Source of the DNA: SAR202 cluster bacterium | Lineage (GTDB): Bacteria > Chloroflexota > Dehalococcoidia > UBA3495 | Direction of reading: 5' to 3' | Length of the DNA: 6,261 bases | Assembly: GCA_009392075.1 (NCBI GenBank) | Contig: VFHG01000205.1 | Location: forward strand, 1 to 6,261 | Part shown: in pieces, positions 1 through 5,531 of the stretch | Layout: each line of letters begins with the position of its first letter | How positions within the stretch are numbered: the first letter of the stretch is position 1 | Notes under the pieces: generated by a model | Databases searched by the model: none | What the model was told of the DNA's origin: nothing | Seen by the model: only the letters and a program-made list of their open reading frames with translations | Program-made: the position numbers and the translations under genes

Positions 1-803
1 GAGATAAGCACCGGTGGGATCACGCCTGGAGCGATGGGCGCGAGCACGGTGCGGTTAGAAGAATCTTCTCCTTCTTCTGAGTCGGCGATGCTGTATTGCA
101 GCCCACCTTCGTCAGCTAAAGAGACCTCTTCCAGGCGTGCGCCGATGGACGAAAGGCCGATGGACGCCGGTTCAGCCCTGGTGAGGAAGACCTCATAGAG
201 TGTGTCGATCTCCCAGATGGCCCGGGTGGACACGAACCGTTCCTTAGAAAGGGCAACATCGATCAAAGCGATGTCCTTTAGTTCGCCGTCAACGTAGATG
301 TTCATGATCTTGCTGGACTGCGAAACCTGAGCCAGATCCAGCCGGCCGTTGGCCACCATCCCGGCCGCCAAGCCCGCCAAGGTGCCTTCGACCATGGTGG
401 GGAAAACGTTGTTGGTGCCCGTGGAAATGGCGACCATGGGGAGAACCCGGCTGCCGACCACCGCCGCCCGGTTGGTGCCGTCGCCGCCCAGGGTTATCAG
501 ACAGTCGACGCCCTGCTCCGCCATGGCCGCCGCCGCCCGCACCGTGTCACCTTCGGAATAGAAGGAGGGCATGTCCACGAATTCCAGGTCGATAGAGAGG
601 TTGGGGGCGTCGCAGGCACGCCGAACCAGATTAGAACTATCGGCCATGGCCAAGACATTGGTAACGCCCACCGATTGGAGGCCCAGCATCACCCTCCGCA
701 CGGTGTTCACCTTCTCCCAGTCGGGTATCACCCGGCCCTGGGCAACCAGCCTCCGGATGTCCTTGCTGGCGGCTGGGTTTGCGATTATTCCTACCAGAGA
801 CAA
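1..803 (-). CDS. AcoX-like / ATP-NAD kinase family protein (partial, C-terminus beyond left edge)
   Basis: Reading the minus strand from TTG at 803 gives 267 residues with no stop before the window edge. The N-terminus (VGIIANPAASKDIRRLVA, residues 4-20) matches the opening of AcoX-type proteins, usually NPASGKD there. LGGDGTNR at 105-112 is the GGDGT nucleotide-binding motif of the NAD kinase/diacylglycerol kinase superfamily, and STGTNNVFP at 127-135 is the second conserved loop. FLTRAEPASIGL near 206-217 is also AcoX-like. From family knowledge these proteins are predicted ATP-dependent kinases, NAD being the presumed substrate, and some sit in acetoin-catabolism clusters; the activity is poorly characterised. 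An acidic stretch (DSEEGEDSS, 241-249) is seen late in the visible part. Family members are around 350-370 residues, so about 100 are missing. The TTG start is chosen because AAGGAGAG lies just upstream and no ATG or GTG fits before the conserved NPA motif. It is divergent from the amidase. The family call is fairly sure, the substrate is not. Confidence 0.85.
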   Translation of the reverse strand, partial: MSLVGIIANPAASKDIRRLVAQGRVIPDWEKVNTVRRVMLGLQSVGVTNVLAMADSSNLVRRACDAPNLSIDLEFVDMPSFYSEGDTVRAAAAMAEQGVDCLITLGGDGTNRAAVVGSRVLPMVAISTGTNNVFPTMVEGTLAGLAAGMVANGRLDLAQVSQSSKIMNIYVDGELKDIALIDVALSKERFVSTRAIWEIDTLYEVFLTRAEPASIGLSSIGARLEEVSLADEGGLQYSIADSEEGEDSSNRTVLAPIAPGVIPPVLI

Positions 804-806
804 AAT

Positions 807-814
807 CTCTCCTT
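807..814 (-). promoter_or_regulatory. Ribosome binding site deciding a TTG start
   Basis: The minus strand reads AAGGAGAG, a strong Shine-Dalgarno, three bases before TTG at 803-801. It is the main reason for calling a TTG start for the AcoX-like gene. Confidence 0.75.
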
Positions 815-878
815 GGTGAGTTGTGGCCGAAGTTAAAGCGGTATGGGCGTGAGTCAGTGGTGCGCCGCCGCCCTCGCC

Positions 879-956
879 GCTATAATTGCGCCATTCATTG
901 GGACAGACTTAAGGGACCGGCCTGAGGCTGGTCGCCAAAACAGGCCCGATTATAGC
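879..956 (+). promoter_or_regulatory. Nested palindrome / structured region between divergent genes
   Basis: The arms GCTATAATTGCGCC (879-892) and GGCCCGATTATAGC (943-956) pair over 14 positions with one U-G wobble and one C-C mismatch. The enclosed 50 bases contain a second hairpin, GACCGGCC (915-922), loop TGA, GGCTGGTC (926-933), eight pairs with one G-U. As RNA this makes a long outer stem with an inner hairpin, ending three bases before the GGGAG of the amidase. As DNA the outer arms each carry TATAAT, one per strand. I do not recognise it as a known riboswitch or T-box. It could be a leader RNA, an operator for a dimeric regulator, or a small dispersed palindrome. The pairing is seen directly; function is inference. 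Confidence 0.5.
881..886 (+). promoter_or_regulatory. Candidate -10 box for the amidase
   Basis: TATAAT matches the sigma-70 -10 consensus on the plus strand, 85 bases before the amidase ATG. The hexamer 17 bases upstream (TGGTGC, 858-863) is a poor -35 and there is no TGn extension, so the call is weak. If used, transcription would begin near 893, inside the large palindrome, and the transcript would keep the inner hairpin but lose the left outer arm. Confidence 0.3.
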
Positions 957-957
957 A
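949..957 (-). promoter_or_regulatory. Candidate extended -10 promoter for the AcoX-like gene
   Basis: The minus strand reads TGCTATAAT, a perfect extended -10 (TGn-TATAAT), about 146 bases upstream of the TTG start. No good -35 lies 16-18 bases further upstream, which extended -10 promoters can tolerate. Transcription would start near 942 and run through the inner hairpin. It faces the plus-strand TATAAT at 881-886. Confidence 0.4.
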
Positions 958-959
958 TT

Positions 960-964
960 GGGAG
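960..964 (+). promoter_or_regulatory. Ribosome binding site deciding the amidase start
   Basis: GGGAG lies seven bases before ATG at 972. The frame is open back to 843, but the earlier ATG has no comparable site and its 43 extra residues do not resemble an amidase N-terminus, so 972 is preferred. Confidence 0.7.
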
Positions 965-971
965 AACTGGA

Positions 972-2387
972 ATGAGCGCCGAACTAGCTTTCATGTCCGC
1001 TGTGGACTTGGCACAAAACATCCGTGAAAAAAAGATATCGTCGCTGGAGGCCACCGAGAACTTCTTCGAGCGTATCGACCTGCTGGACCCCCAGTTGCAT
1101 TCCTACCTAACCCTCTGCCAGGACCAGGCCCTGGCCGACGCACGTGCCGCCGATGAAGCGGTGCAGAAGAGCGGAGAGCTTGGGCCGCTGCACGGAGTGC
1201 CAATCTCGATCAAAGACCTGGAGTTGACCAAGGGCGTCAGAACCACTATGGGGTCGGCCGTGTTCCGAGACCGGGTTCCGGACATGGATTCCATCGTGGT
1301 TGAGCGGGTGAAGACGTCCGGCGCTATCATGCTGGGCAAGACCAACACGCCTGAGTTTGGCCAATCGGGTACCACCGAGAACGAATTGGGCGAGCCCTGC
1401 CGCAACCCCTGGAACACGGAACGCACGCCCGGAGGTTCCAGCGGCGGAGCGGCTGCCGCTGTAGCAGCGGGTCTCTGCACCGTGTCCATGGGTACCGACG
1501 GCGGCGGCTCCATCCGCATTCCGGCCAGTTTCAGTGGCGTCTACGGTATCAAGCCTACCCAAGGCCGGGTGCCCCGCTACGGCGGCTACGGACGCCCCGC
1601 AGCCAACCATTTCTCCCAATCTGGGCCAATCACTCGGACGGTGGCCGACTCGGCCTTGCTGCTCCAGGTGGTAGCCGGACCGGACACGCGTGATGTCAAC
1701 TCGCTACGCACACCCGCCCCCGACTTCAGCGCGACCCTAGGCGCGGGAGTGAAGGGTTTGAAGCTTGCCTGGAGCAGCGACTACGGGTTCGCAGCGGTTG
1801 ACCCGGAAGTGGTGGCTATAACAAAGAAGGCGGCCCTGTTGTTTGGGGAGATGGGCGCAACGGTCGAAGACTCCAAACTGAAGCTAGAAGACCCATTCGA
1901 TGCCTTCTGGGACATCTTCGCCACGGCGGCGTTCACTTCCTATGGCCATCTTTTGGCAGAGCGCCGGGACGATTTTTCCGACTATGGCTTGAAATCCCTC
2001 CTGCACGGCGAGTCCAGAACCGGAGCCGACATGTCCCGGTCCATCTACGAGATCGACCGGCTAGGCCGTCGGATGGAAGAATTCTTCGACAACTTCGACC
2101 TGCTGCTCACGCCCACAATGGCAGTGCCGGCATTCCCTATCGAACAGCGTCCCAGCGTGATCGCGGGCCGGGAAGTTGAGCCGTTTTGGGGGTTCCTGCC
2201 CTTCACCTACCTGATCAACATCACCGGCCAGACCGCCGCCAGCGTCCCCTGTGGCTACTCAGCAGACGGCATGCCTATCGGCCTGCACATCATCGGACCA
2301 CGGGGGGCAGAGGCCAAGGTACTGCAAGCAAGCGCAGCCTTTGAGCAGGCGCAGCCATGGTCGGGGGAGAGGCCGGGGGTTAGTTAG
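972..2387 (+). CDS. Amidase signature family hydrolase
   Basis: The 471-residue protein, predicted soluble and cytoplasmic, has the whole amidase-signature fold. Family knowledge gives a Ser-cisSer-Lys triad that hydrolyses amide bonds to acid plus ammonia or amine. The expected residues are visible: Lys81 in PISIKD, Ser156 in the glycine/serine motif TPGGSSGG (152-159), and the nucleophile Ser180 in GTDGGGSIRIPAS (174-186). The C-terminal core motif INITGQTAASVPCG (415-428), followed by PIGLHIIG (435-442), is also standard. Length is normal for the family (about 450-500). It could be compared with GatA of the Glu-tRNA(Gln) amidotransferase, but no gatB or gatC is adjacent, so a free-standing catabolic or detoxifying amidase is more likely. 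Substrate cannot be read from sequence. The gene is alone on the plus strand, divergent from the AcoX-like gene and convergent with the flavin monooxygenase. The start is set by GGGAG at 960-964. Confidence 0.93.
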   Translation: MSAELAFMSAVDLAQNIREKKISSLEATENFFERIDLLDPQLHSYLTLCQDQALADARAADEAVQKSGELGPLHGVPISIKDLELTKGVRTTMGSAVFRDRVPDMDSIVVERVKTSGAIMLGKTNTPEFGQSGTTENELGEPCRNPWNTERTPGGSSGGAAAAVAAGLCTVSMGTDGGGSIRIPASFSGVYGIKPTQGRVPRYGGYGRPAANHFSQSGPITRTVADSALLLQVVAGPDTRDVNSLRTPAPDFSATLGAGVKGLKLAWSSDYGFAAVDPEVVAITKKAALLFGEMGATVEDSKLKLEDPFDAFWDIFATAAFTSYGHLLAERRDDFSDYGLKSLLHGESRTGADMSRSIYEIDRLGRRMEEFFDNFDLLLTPTMAVPAFPIEQRPSVIAGREVEPFWGFLPFTYLINITGQTAASVPCGYSADGMPIGLHIIGPRGAEAKVLQASAAFEQAQPWSGERPGVS

Positions 2388-2388
2388 G

Positions 2389-2421
2389 GGGTCGAGAAGT
2401 TGGCTCGCCTCATTTCGACCC
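2389..2421 (+). terminator. Hairpin just after the amidase stop (weak terminator candidate)
   Basis: GGGTCGA (2389-2395) and TCGACCC (2415-2421) form a perfect seven-base stem with a 19-base loop, one base after the TAG stop. No T-run follows directly, so it is not a classical intrinsic terminator. It may protect the mRNA 3' end or help stop transcription between the convergent genes. The remainder of the gap, 2422-2511, is AT-richer and shows no further feature. Confidence 0.35.
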
Positions 2422-2511
2422 GGTCTCGATGCCCGTCCAACATCTACAAAATCACCCAAATACTTTATCTTCTCGAAAAAACTCTTTTATATGGTTGAAT
2501 CGCAACTTCCG

Positions 2512-2535
2512 AAAAACCCGGAGCATTTAAGCTCC
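2512..2535 (-). terminator. Possible intrinsic terminator overlapping the monooxygenase stop codon
   Basis: On the minus strand GGAGC, loop TTAAAT, GCTCC is followed by GGG and then five T's (2516-2512). The TAA stop of the flavin monooxygenase (2529-2527) lies in the loop. The five-pair stem is short and three bases separate it from the T-run, so this is a modest call. Confidence 0.4.
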
Positions 2536-3627
2536 CGCCATCTTTTCCCTGAGCAACGGCAGCACGTCTGCAGCCACACGTTGGCATTCCTCTACGTGGG
2601 GAAAGCCGGAGAGGATGAACTCGTCTACGCCTAGTTTCCAGTAGCCCATCAGCACGTCTGTTACCTGTTCGGGTGTGCCTACTATCGCAGTGCCGCAGTT
2701 GACCCGGACCTCTGAGAGGCCGTTCCACAGGTGGGGCGCGACAATGTGGTTGACGGCCTCCTGGGCCTGGGCCGCTGCCCCCACCAAGGCAGTGCCGGCG
2801 ACGGCGGCCTTACGCTGGGCCTTCACCGCCGGGTCCGCGTGGTCGATCAGTTCGTTGGCCGCCTTCCAAGCGTCTTCCTCTTTATCACGCACGACCAGAT
2901 GGGTGCGGATGCCGAGGCTGGGCGTCCGGCCGGCGTTCTTGAACTCCTCACGCACGGCGTCGAACCGAGCCGCCGAGTCCGCCAGCGGCTCGATCCAGTT
3001 CAGGTGCACGTCTGCCTGGCGGCCGGAAAGGGCGTTGGCCCTAGGCGAGGCCCCTCCCAGGTAGAACTGGGGCGGCTGCCCCTCAGGGATGGGGGAGCAG
3101 AAGGCGTCTTTCAGCTTGTAGTGCTCGCCTTGGAACTCCACCGGCCCCGGCTGCGTCCACAGCTTGCGGCAAGCGGCGATGAATTCTTCGGCGCGCTCGT
3201 AGCGGGTGCTCTGGTCGGTGAACTCGCCCACCCGTTCAAAGTCGTTTTGTATGCCTCCAGGCACGATATTGATGTCGATGCGACCCTTGGATATCTGGTG
3301 TAGGGCAGCCGCCATCTGGGCGAACAGTCCCAAAGCGACGAACCCCGGCCTTACGGCAATCAAAAAGCGGATGCGCTTGGTCACCGCGGCCAGGGCGGTG
3401 GCGGTGGTCCAAGTCTCGGCCAACGGGGCGTCTTCGGCGAAAAGGCCGTTGGCAAATCTGGTGGGGATCAGCAGCGAATAGTAATCCAGGTCCTCGGCGG
3501 TCTGCACCACCTGACGCAGGTAATCGAAATCTGGGGGACGCTCGGCCCTGACTGTGCCGGCCCGTGCGCCGTCGCCGTCGATGGGTATGAACCAGCTAAA
3601 CCGTGTGTTCTGGTTGCCGTTCGTCAC
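2527..3627 (-). CDS. SsuD-like LLM-class flavin-dependent monooxygenase
   Basis: The 366-residue protein has a bacterial-luciferase TIM-barrel fold. Its order of motifs follows FMNH2-dependent alkanesulfonate monooxygenase SsuD (about 380 residues): FSWFIPIDGDG (10-20), SLLIPT (51-56), FLIAVRPG (88-95), LGIRTHLVVRD (238-248), WNGLSEVR (301-308), CGTAIVG (311-317) and ILSGFPHVEE (338-347). SsuD enzymes take reduced FMN from a partner reductase and use O2 to split C-S bonds. Arg241, His243 and Arg308 align with SsuD Arg226, His228 and Arg297. However, Asp17 replaces the SsuD His11, the region of SsuD Cys54 is about nine residues longer and lacks the Cys, and Phe342 replaces Tyr331. A different substrate is therefore likely: another sulfonate, sulfone or organic compound. 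No reductase or transporter gene is adjacent. Start is GTG at 3627, with GGAGG six bases upstream. Family certain, substrate open. Confidence 0.92.
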   Translation of the reverse strand: MTNGNQNTRFSWFIPIDGDGARAGTVRAERPPDFDYLRQVVQTAEDLDYYSLLIPTRFANGLFAEDAPLAETWTTATALAAVTKRIRFLIAVRPGFVALGLFAQMAAALHQISKGRIDINIVPGGIQNDFERVGEFTDQSTRYERAEEFIAACRKLWTQPGPVEFQGEHYKLKDAFCSPIPEGQPPQFYLGGASPRANALSGRQADVHLNWIEPLADSAARFDAVREEFKNAGRTPSLGIRTHLVVRDKEEDAWKAANELIDHADPAVKAQRKAAVAGTALVGAAAQAQEAVNHIVAPHLWNGLSEVRVNCGTAIVGTPEQVTDVLMGYWKLGVDEFILSGFPHVEECQRVAADVLPLLREKMAGA

Positions 3628-3633
3628 GTTGCG

Positions 3634-3638
3634 CCTCC
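3634..3638 (-). promoter_or_regulatory. Ribosome binding site for a GTG start
   Basis: A perfect GGAGG on the minus strand, six bases before GTG at 3627-3625, sets the start of the flavin monooxygenase. Confidence 0.8.
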
Positions 3639-3672
3639 GCCGTGGAGTTGGGCCAAGTACAACTTACGATAC

Positions 3673-3701
3673 ATCCTAGGGTTGGGGGGTTGGGGGGTCA
3701 A
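3673..3701 (-). promoter_or_regulatory. Sigma-70-type promoter of the flavin monooxygenase
   Basis: On the minus strand TTGACC (3701-3696, five of six to consensus) is followed by exactly 17 bases and TAGGAT (3678-3673, four of six). Transcription would begin near 3666, giving a leader of about 40 bases that includes the GGAGG site. The spacer is almost pure C on this strand, which is unusual. The box match is seen directly; activity is inferred. Confidence 0.5.
3679..3697 (+). other. G-rich tract in the promoter spacer
   Basis: The plus strand reads GGG-TT-GGGGGG-TT-GGGGGG. It could form a two-tetrad G-quadruplex or act as a slippage-prone direct repeat (TTGGGGGG twice). It occupies the spacer between the -35 and -10 boxes of the monooxygenase promoter on the other strand. 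Confidence 0.5.
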
Positions 3702-3750
3702 GTGCGGAGTGCGGTGGCGTATGCCTCCTCAACCCCCTTCGCCACAAAAT

Positions 3751-3832
3751 TGTCATTCTGAGGAGCACCGTAGGTCGACGAAGAATCTTCCAATCTCGAC
3801 GTAGAAGACCCTTCGTTTTACTCAGGGTTACA
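3751..3832. repeat. Imperfect intergenic palindrome of the GTCATTCTGAG type
   Basis: The left arm has TGTCATTCTGAG (3751-3762) and CGAAGAATCTTC (3779-3790). The right arm has GAAGACCCTTCG (3804-3815) and CTCAGGGTTACA (3821-3832). The inner halves pair at 10 of 12 positions, and the outer halves at 9 of 12 plus two wobbles. The loop is 3791-3803, and the left arm carries an extra insert (GAGCACCGTAGGTCGA). Sequences of this kind (GTCATTCTGAG ... CGAAGAATCT) are, from memory, common dispersed intergenic repeats in several environmental phyla, Chloroflexota included. Their translation gives artefactual small proteins, such as the 70-residue frame at 3676-3888 here. It is probably a non-coding mobile-like repeat or a transcript 3'-end element. 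Confidence 0.6.
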
Positions 3833-3895
3833 GATGCGGAGAGCCGTGCTTTCCACCAGCAAATCGTAAATAAAACTCCAACCCCCATCCTAACT

Positions 3896-3916
3896 TTCCT
3901 CCTGCCGGGGAAGGAA
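3896..3916. repeat. Second GC-rich imperfect hairpin downstream of ctaG
   Basis: TTCCTCCT (3896-3903) and GGAAGGAA (3909-3916) pair over eight positions with one mismatch and one wobble around loop GCCGG. With the flanking CCCCCATCCTAAC (3882-3894) it resembles a family of dispersed palindromes built from CCCC-ATCCTAAC-CTCC...GGGGAAGG. It lies 11 bases past the ctaG stop. No T-run follows on the minus strand, so I call it a repeat rather than an intrinsic terminator. The rest of 3628-3926 beyond the items listed shows nothing further. Confidence 0.4.
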
Positions 3917-3926
3917 TATTTGGCCG

Positions 3927-4901
3927 TTAGGGCGTCGGCTGGTTGGGTTCTTTCGGCTGGGTGGGAGGCGGAGGCGCTTTGGTCCGGTTGGCGCCTTCTT
4001 CACGCTCGTACCACATGATCATGACGATGCCGGCCACAAGGATGCTCATCATATCGCCCGGCACCCAGAGCATCAAACCACCGATCTGTTGGTCGGTCAG
4101 CAGCGACATGTCAAAAGGTCGATACACGTCCTCATATCCGGTGTAGATGATGCCCTTGGAAAATGTAATGACCGCCCCTAAGACTGTGTTGGGCAGCACG
4201 ATCAGCCCTAGGTACAGGACCCTGACCCCGTAGTGGACGCGGGAACGGCGAGGGGCAGGGTCAATTACTGCCCAGTAGAAGATGAATCCCGAGGACATCA
4301 TGGTCATGTGCATGATGGCGTGGACAAACTCGTTGCGCAGAGCCAGGTTGAACCCGCCCGGAAACTGCCACAGGTACAACACTCCCATGAAGATCAGTAC
4401 GGTGATCACGGGGTTGGTCAACTTCTCGTAGGCAGCGCGGGCCAACGGGTTGCGCACTGTTGACTTGACGAATCCCTGCAGGATCCAGGGAGGGAGCCCA
4501 CGCAGCATCGGCGTCAACGGCGCGCCCAGCAGTATCAATAGCGGCGCCATCATCCGCAACAGAAAGTGCTGCAGTTGGTGGAAGGACAACATGTGCTCGG
4601 ACAGATTGTCCAAGGGCGACTGGAGCGCTATGAAAATGACGAACAGGCCAGTGAAGAAAGATGCTCTCTGCCAGCGGCTGATGGGGTGGCTGGGCCGATC
4701 CCAATTACTGAGGCCGTTCAGGTAAACATAGGCGGCCATCAATATAAGCAAGGTCGCCAGGGGATTCCAGTTCCAGGCGGTGAAGGGGTTTTGTCCCGCT
4801 TCTATACCCTGGTGGGCATGGGCAGGCATGACCCACAGCAGTTGCAACAGGGCCAAAGCGGATAGGGCCAAGAGTATGGTACGCCCGGCTCTAATCATCA
4901 T
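3927..4901 (-). CDS. ctaG: Cytochrome c oxidase (caa3-type) assembly factor CtaG
   Basis: The 324-residue membrane protein has a probable signal peptide (residues 1 to about 29, ending PAHA) and about seven membrane helices near 45-63, 79-96, 112-130, 163-180, 192-213, 225-247 and 272-297. The diagnostic core is QSPLDNLSEHMLSFHQLQHF (94-113), then APLLILLGAP (119-128), HAIMHM (194-199) and DQQIGGLMLWVPG (270-282), all as in the caa3_CtaG family. Family knowledge, from Bacillus CtaG, is a role in making active caa3 oxidase, probably in metallation. The His residues at 103, 108, 112, 194 and 198 are candidate ligands. The tail is proline-rich (309-324). If the signal is cut after Ala29 the mature chain begins with His. 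The ATG directly follows the upstream TAG (TAGATG), and the second ATG at 4898 is equally possible, with AAGG seven bases before it. No oxidase subunit genes are in view. Confidence 0.9.
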   Translation of the reverse strand: MMIRAGRTILLALSALALLQLLWVMPAHAHQGIEAGQNPFTAWNWNPLATLLILMAAYVYLNGLSNWDRPSHPISRWQRASFFTGLFVIFIALQSPLDNLSEHMLSFHQLQHFLLRMMAPLLILLGAPLTPMLRGLPPWILQGFVKSTVRNPLARAAYEKLTNPVITVLIFMGVLYLWQFPGGFNLALRNEFVHAIMHMTMMSSGFIFYWAVIDPAPRRSRVHYGVRVLYLGLIVLPNTVLGAVITFSKGIIYTGYEDVYRPFDMSLLTDQQIGGLMLWVPGDMMSILVAGIVMIMWYEREEGANRTKAPPPPTQPKEPNQPTP

Positions 4902-5489
4902 CTAGCCTTGAGACTCACCTTGGGCGGCTTCCCTCTTCCGGCGGTTATTCCGTTTCACGCTCCAGAAGAGGTAGACGACTCCGAGCATCATTGCGGCGAA
5001 AATACCGAAGAACACCAGGCTACCACTTGTGTAGCGGTTCAAGGCCGGAACTTCCAAGGTCAACGCCTCGGCGCCACCCTGGCCCAAAGAACTAGAAACG
5101 TCCACATTGATCTTCCATTCGCCTGTGGAGCCCAGGTTCATACGGACGTCATACCGCTCAAGGTCTGCCGGGGAGTTGAGAGCAGTAGCCCACCCTTCAT
5201 AGTCTTGCCCTTCGTTATCGGCCATGATGATTACCCTGGCGTCGGGAACGATTGCTCCAGTGTCGGCAACCGTGATGAGCAGGGCCATCTGTATAAACCC
5301 GGCGGCCAGGTTTTGGTTGACCACCACAACCGTGACGTTATGGGGCCCGGCAACGATATCCACTCCGGAATCTCTATCGATGGGCACGCCTTGTTGGGCG
5401 GCCACAGGGTACACCGGAGCGAAAGTAAAAAGCGTGAAGATCAAGGCCACTAGGCTAATATTTCTGAGTTTGATACTGGTGATTCCCAT
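4902..5489 (-). CDS. Secreted, C-terminally anchored FixH/YtkA-like domain protein
   Basis: The 195-residue protein has a signal peptide (positive start with Lys7 and Arg9, hydrophobic 11-29, likely cut after PVAA, 28-31). An extracytoplasmic beta-rich domain follows (about 35-150), then one helix (156-178) and a basic tail (KRNNRRKR, 179-186). It should be fixed in the membrane with its domain outside. The ending of the domain, GEWKINVDVSSSLG...LTLEVPAL (123-150), is the pattern of FixH/YtkA-like beta-sandwiches, which often occur near oxidase-assembly genes. No Cys is present and His is scarce, so direct copper binding is doubtful. It shares a transcript with ctaG, whose ATG touches its TAG. 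An earlier GTG at 5525 would add 12 residues, but neither start has a good ribosome site; I prefer ATG 5489 because it gives a normal signal peptide. The domain call is moderate and the function is unknown. Confidence 0.7.
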   Translation of the reverse strand: MGITSIKLRNISLVALIFTLFTFAPVYPVAAQQGVPIDRDSGVDIVAGPHNVTVVVVNQNLAAGFIQMALLITVADTGAIVPDARVIIMADNEGQDYEGWATALNSPADLERYDVRMNLGSTGEWKINVDVSSSLGQGGAEALTLEVPALNRYTSGSLVFFGIFAAMMLGVVYLFWSVKRNNRRKREAAQGESQG

Positions 5490-5531
5490 TTTTCTTCGTT
5501 CGAGCCCGCGGTAGTACGACGGCACCGCGAT

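Noticed and set aside
349..819. Two plus-strand open frames (349-561 and 571-819)
   Set aside because: They lie opposite the AcoX-like gene, whose conserved motifs are on the minus strand; the plus frames show no family features.
879..956. Assignment of the leader structure to a known riboswitch or T-box
   Set aside because: I could not find the conserved core of any class I know, so it is left unnamed.
843..971. A 43-residue N-terminal extension of the amidase from ATG 843
   Set aside because: It does not resemble an amidase N-terminus, spans the palindrome and promoter-like boxes, and ATG 972 has a clear ribosome site.
1103..1619. Long minus-strand frames inside the amidase (1103-1519, 1107-1619)
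   Set aside because: They are antisense to the conserved amidase catalytic core and are by-products of high-GC codon use.
972..2387. Calling the amidase GatA
   Set aside because: No gatB or gatC is nearby and the visible motifs are shared by all amidase-signature proteins.
2389..2421. A confident intrinsic terminator after the amidase
   Set aside because: The stem is perfect, but the loop is long and no T-run follows, so only a weak candidate is listed.
2251..2634. A 127-residue plus-strand frame running past the amidase end
   Set aside because: It overlaps the amidase C-terminal core in another frame and the end of the monooxygenase on the other strand, with no recognisable domain.
2731..3303. 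A 190-residue plus-strand frame opposite the monooxygenase
   Set aside because: It is the shadow of a gene with clear family motifs; no ribosome site or domain supports it.
3676..3888. A 70-residue minus-strand open frame in the ctaG-monooxygenase gap
   Set aside because: It is the translation of the palindromic repeat and the G-rich tract, with arginine/leucine/tryptophan-rich content typical of repeat artefacts.
4908..5453. A 181-residue plus-strand frame opposite the FixH/YtkA-like gene
   Set aside because: The minus-strand reading has a signal peptide, membrane anchor and tight operon spacing, while this frame has no ordered features.
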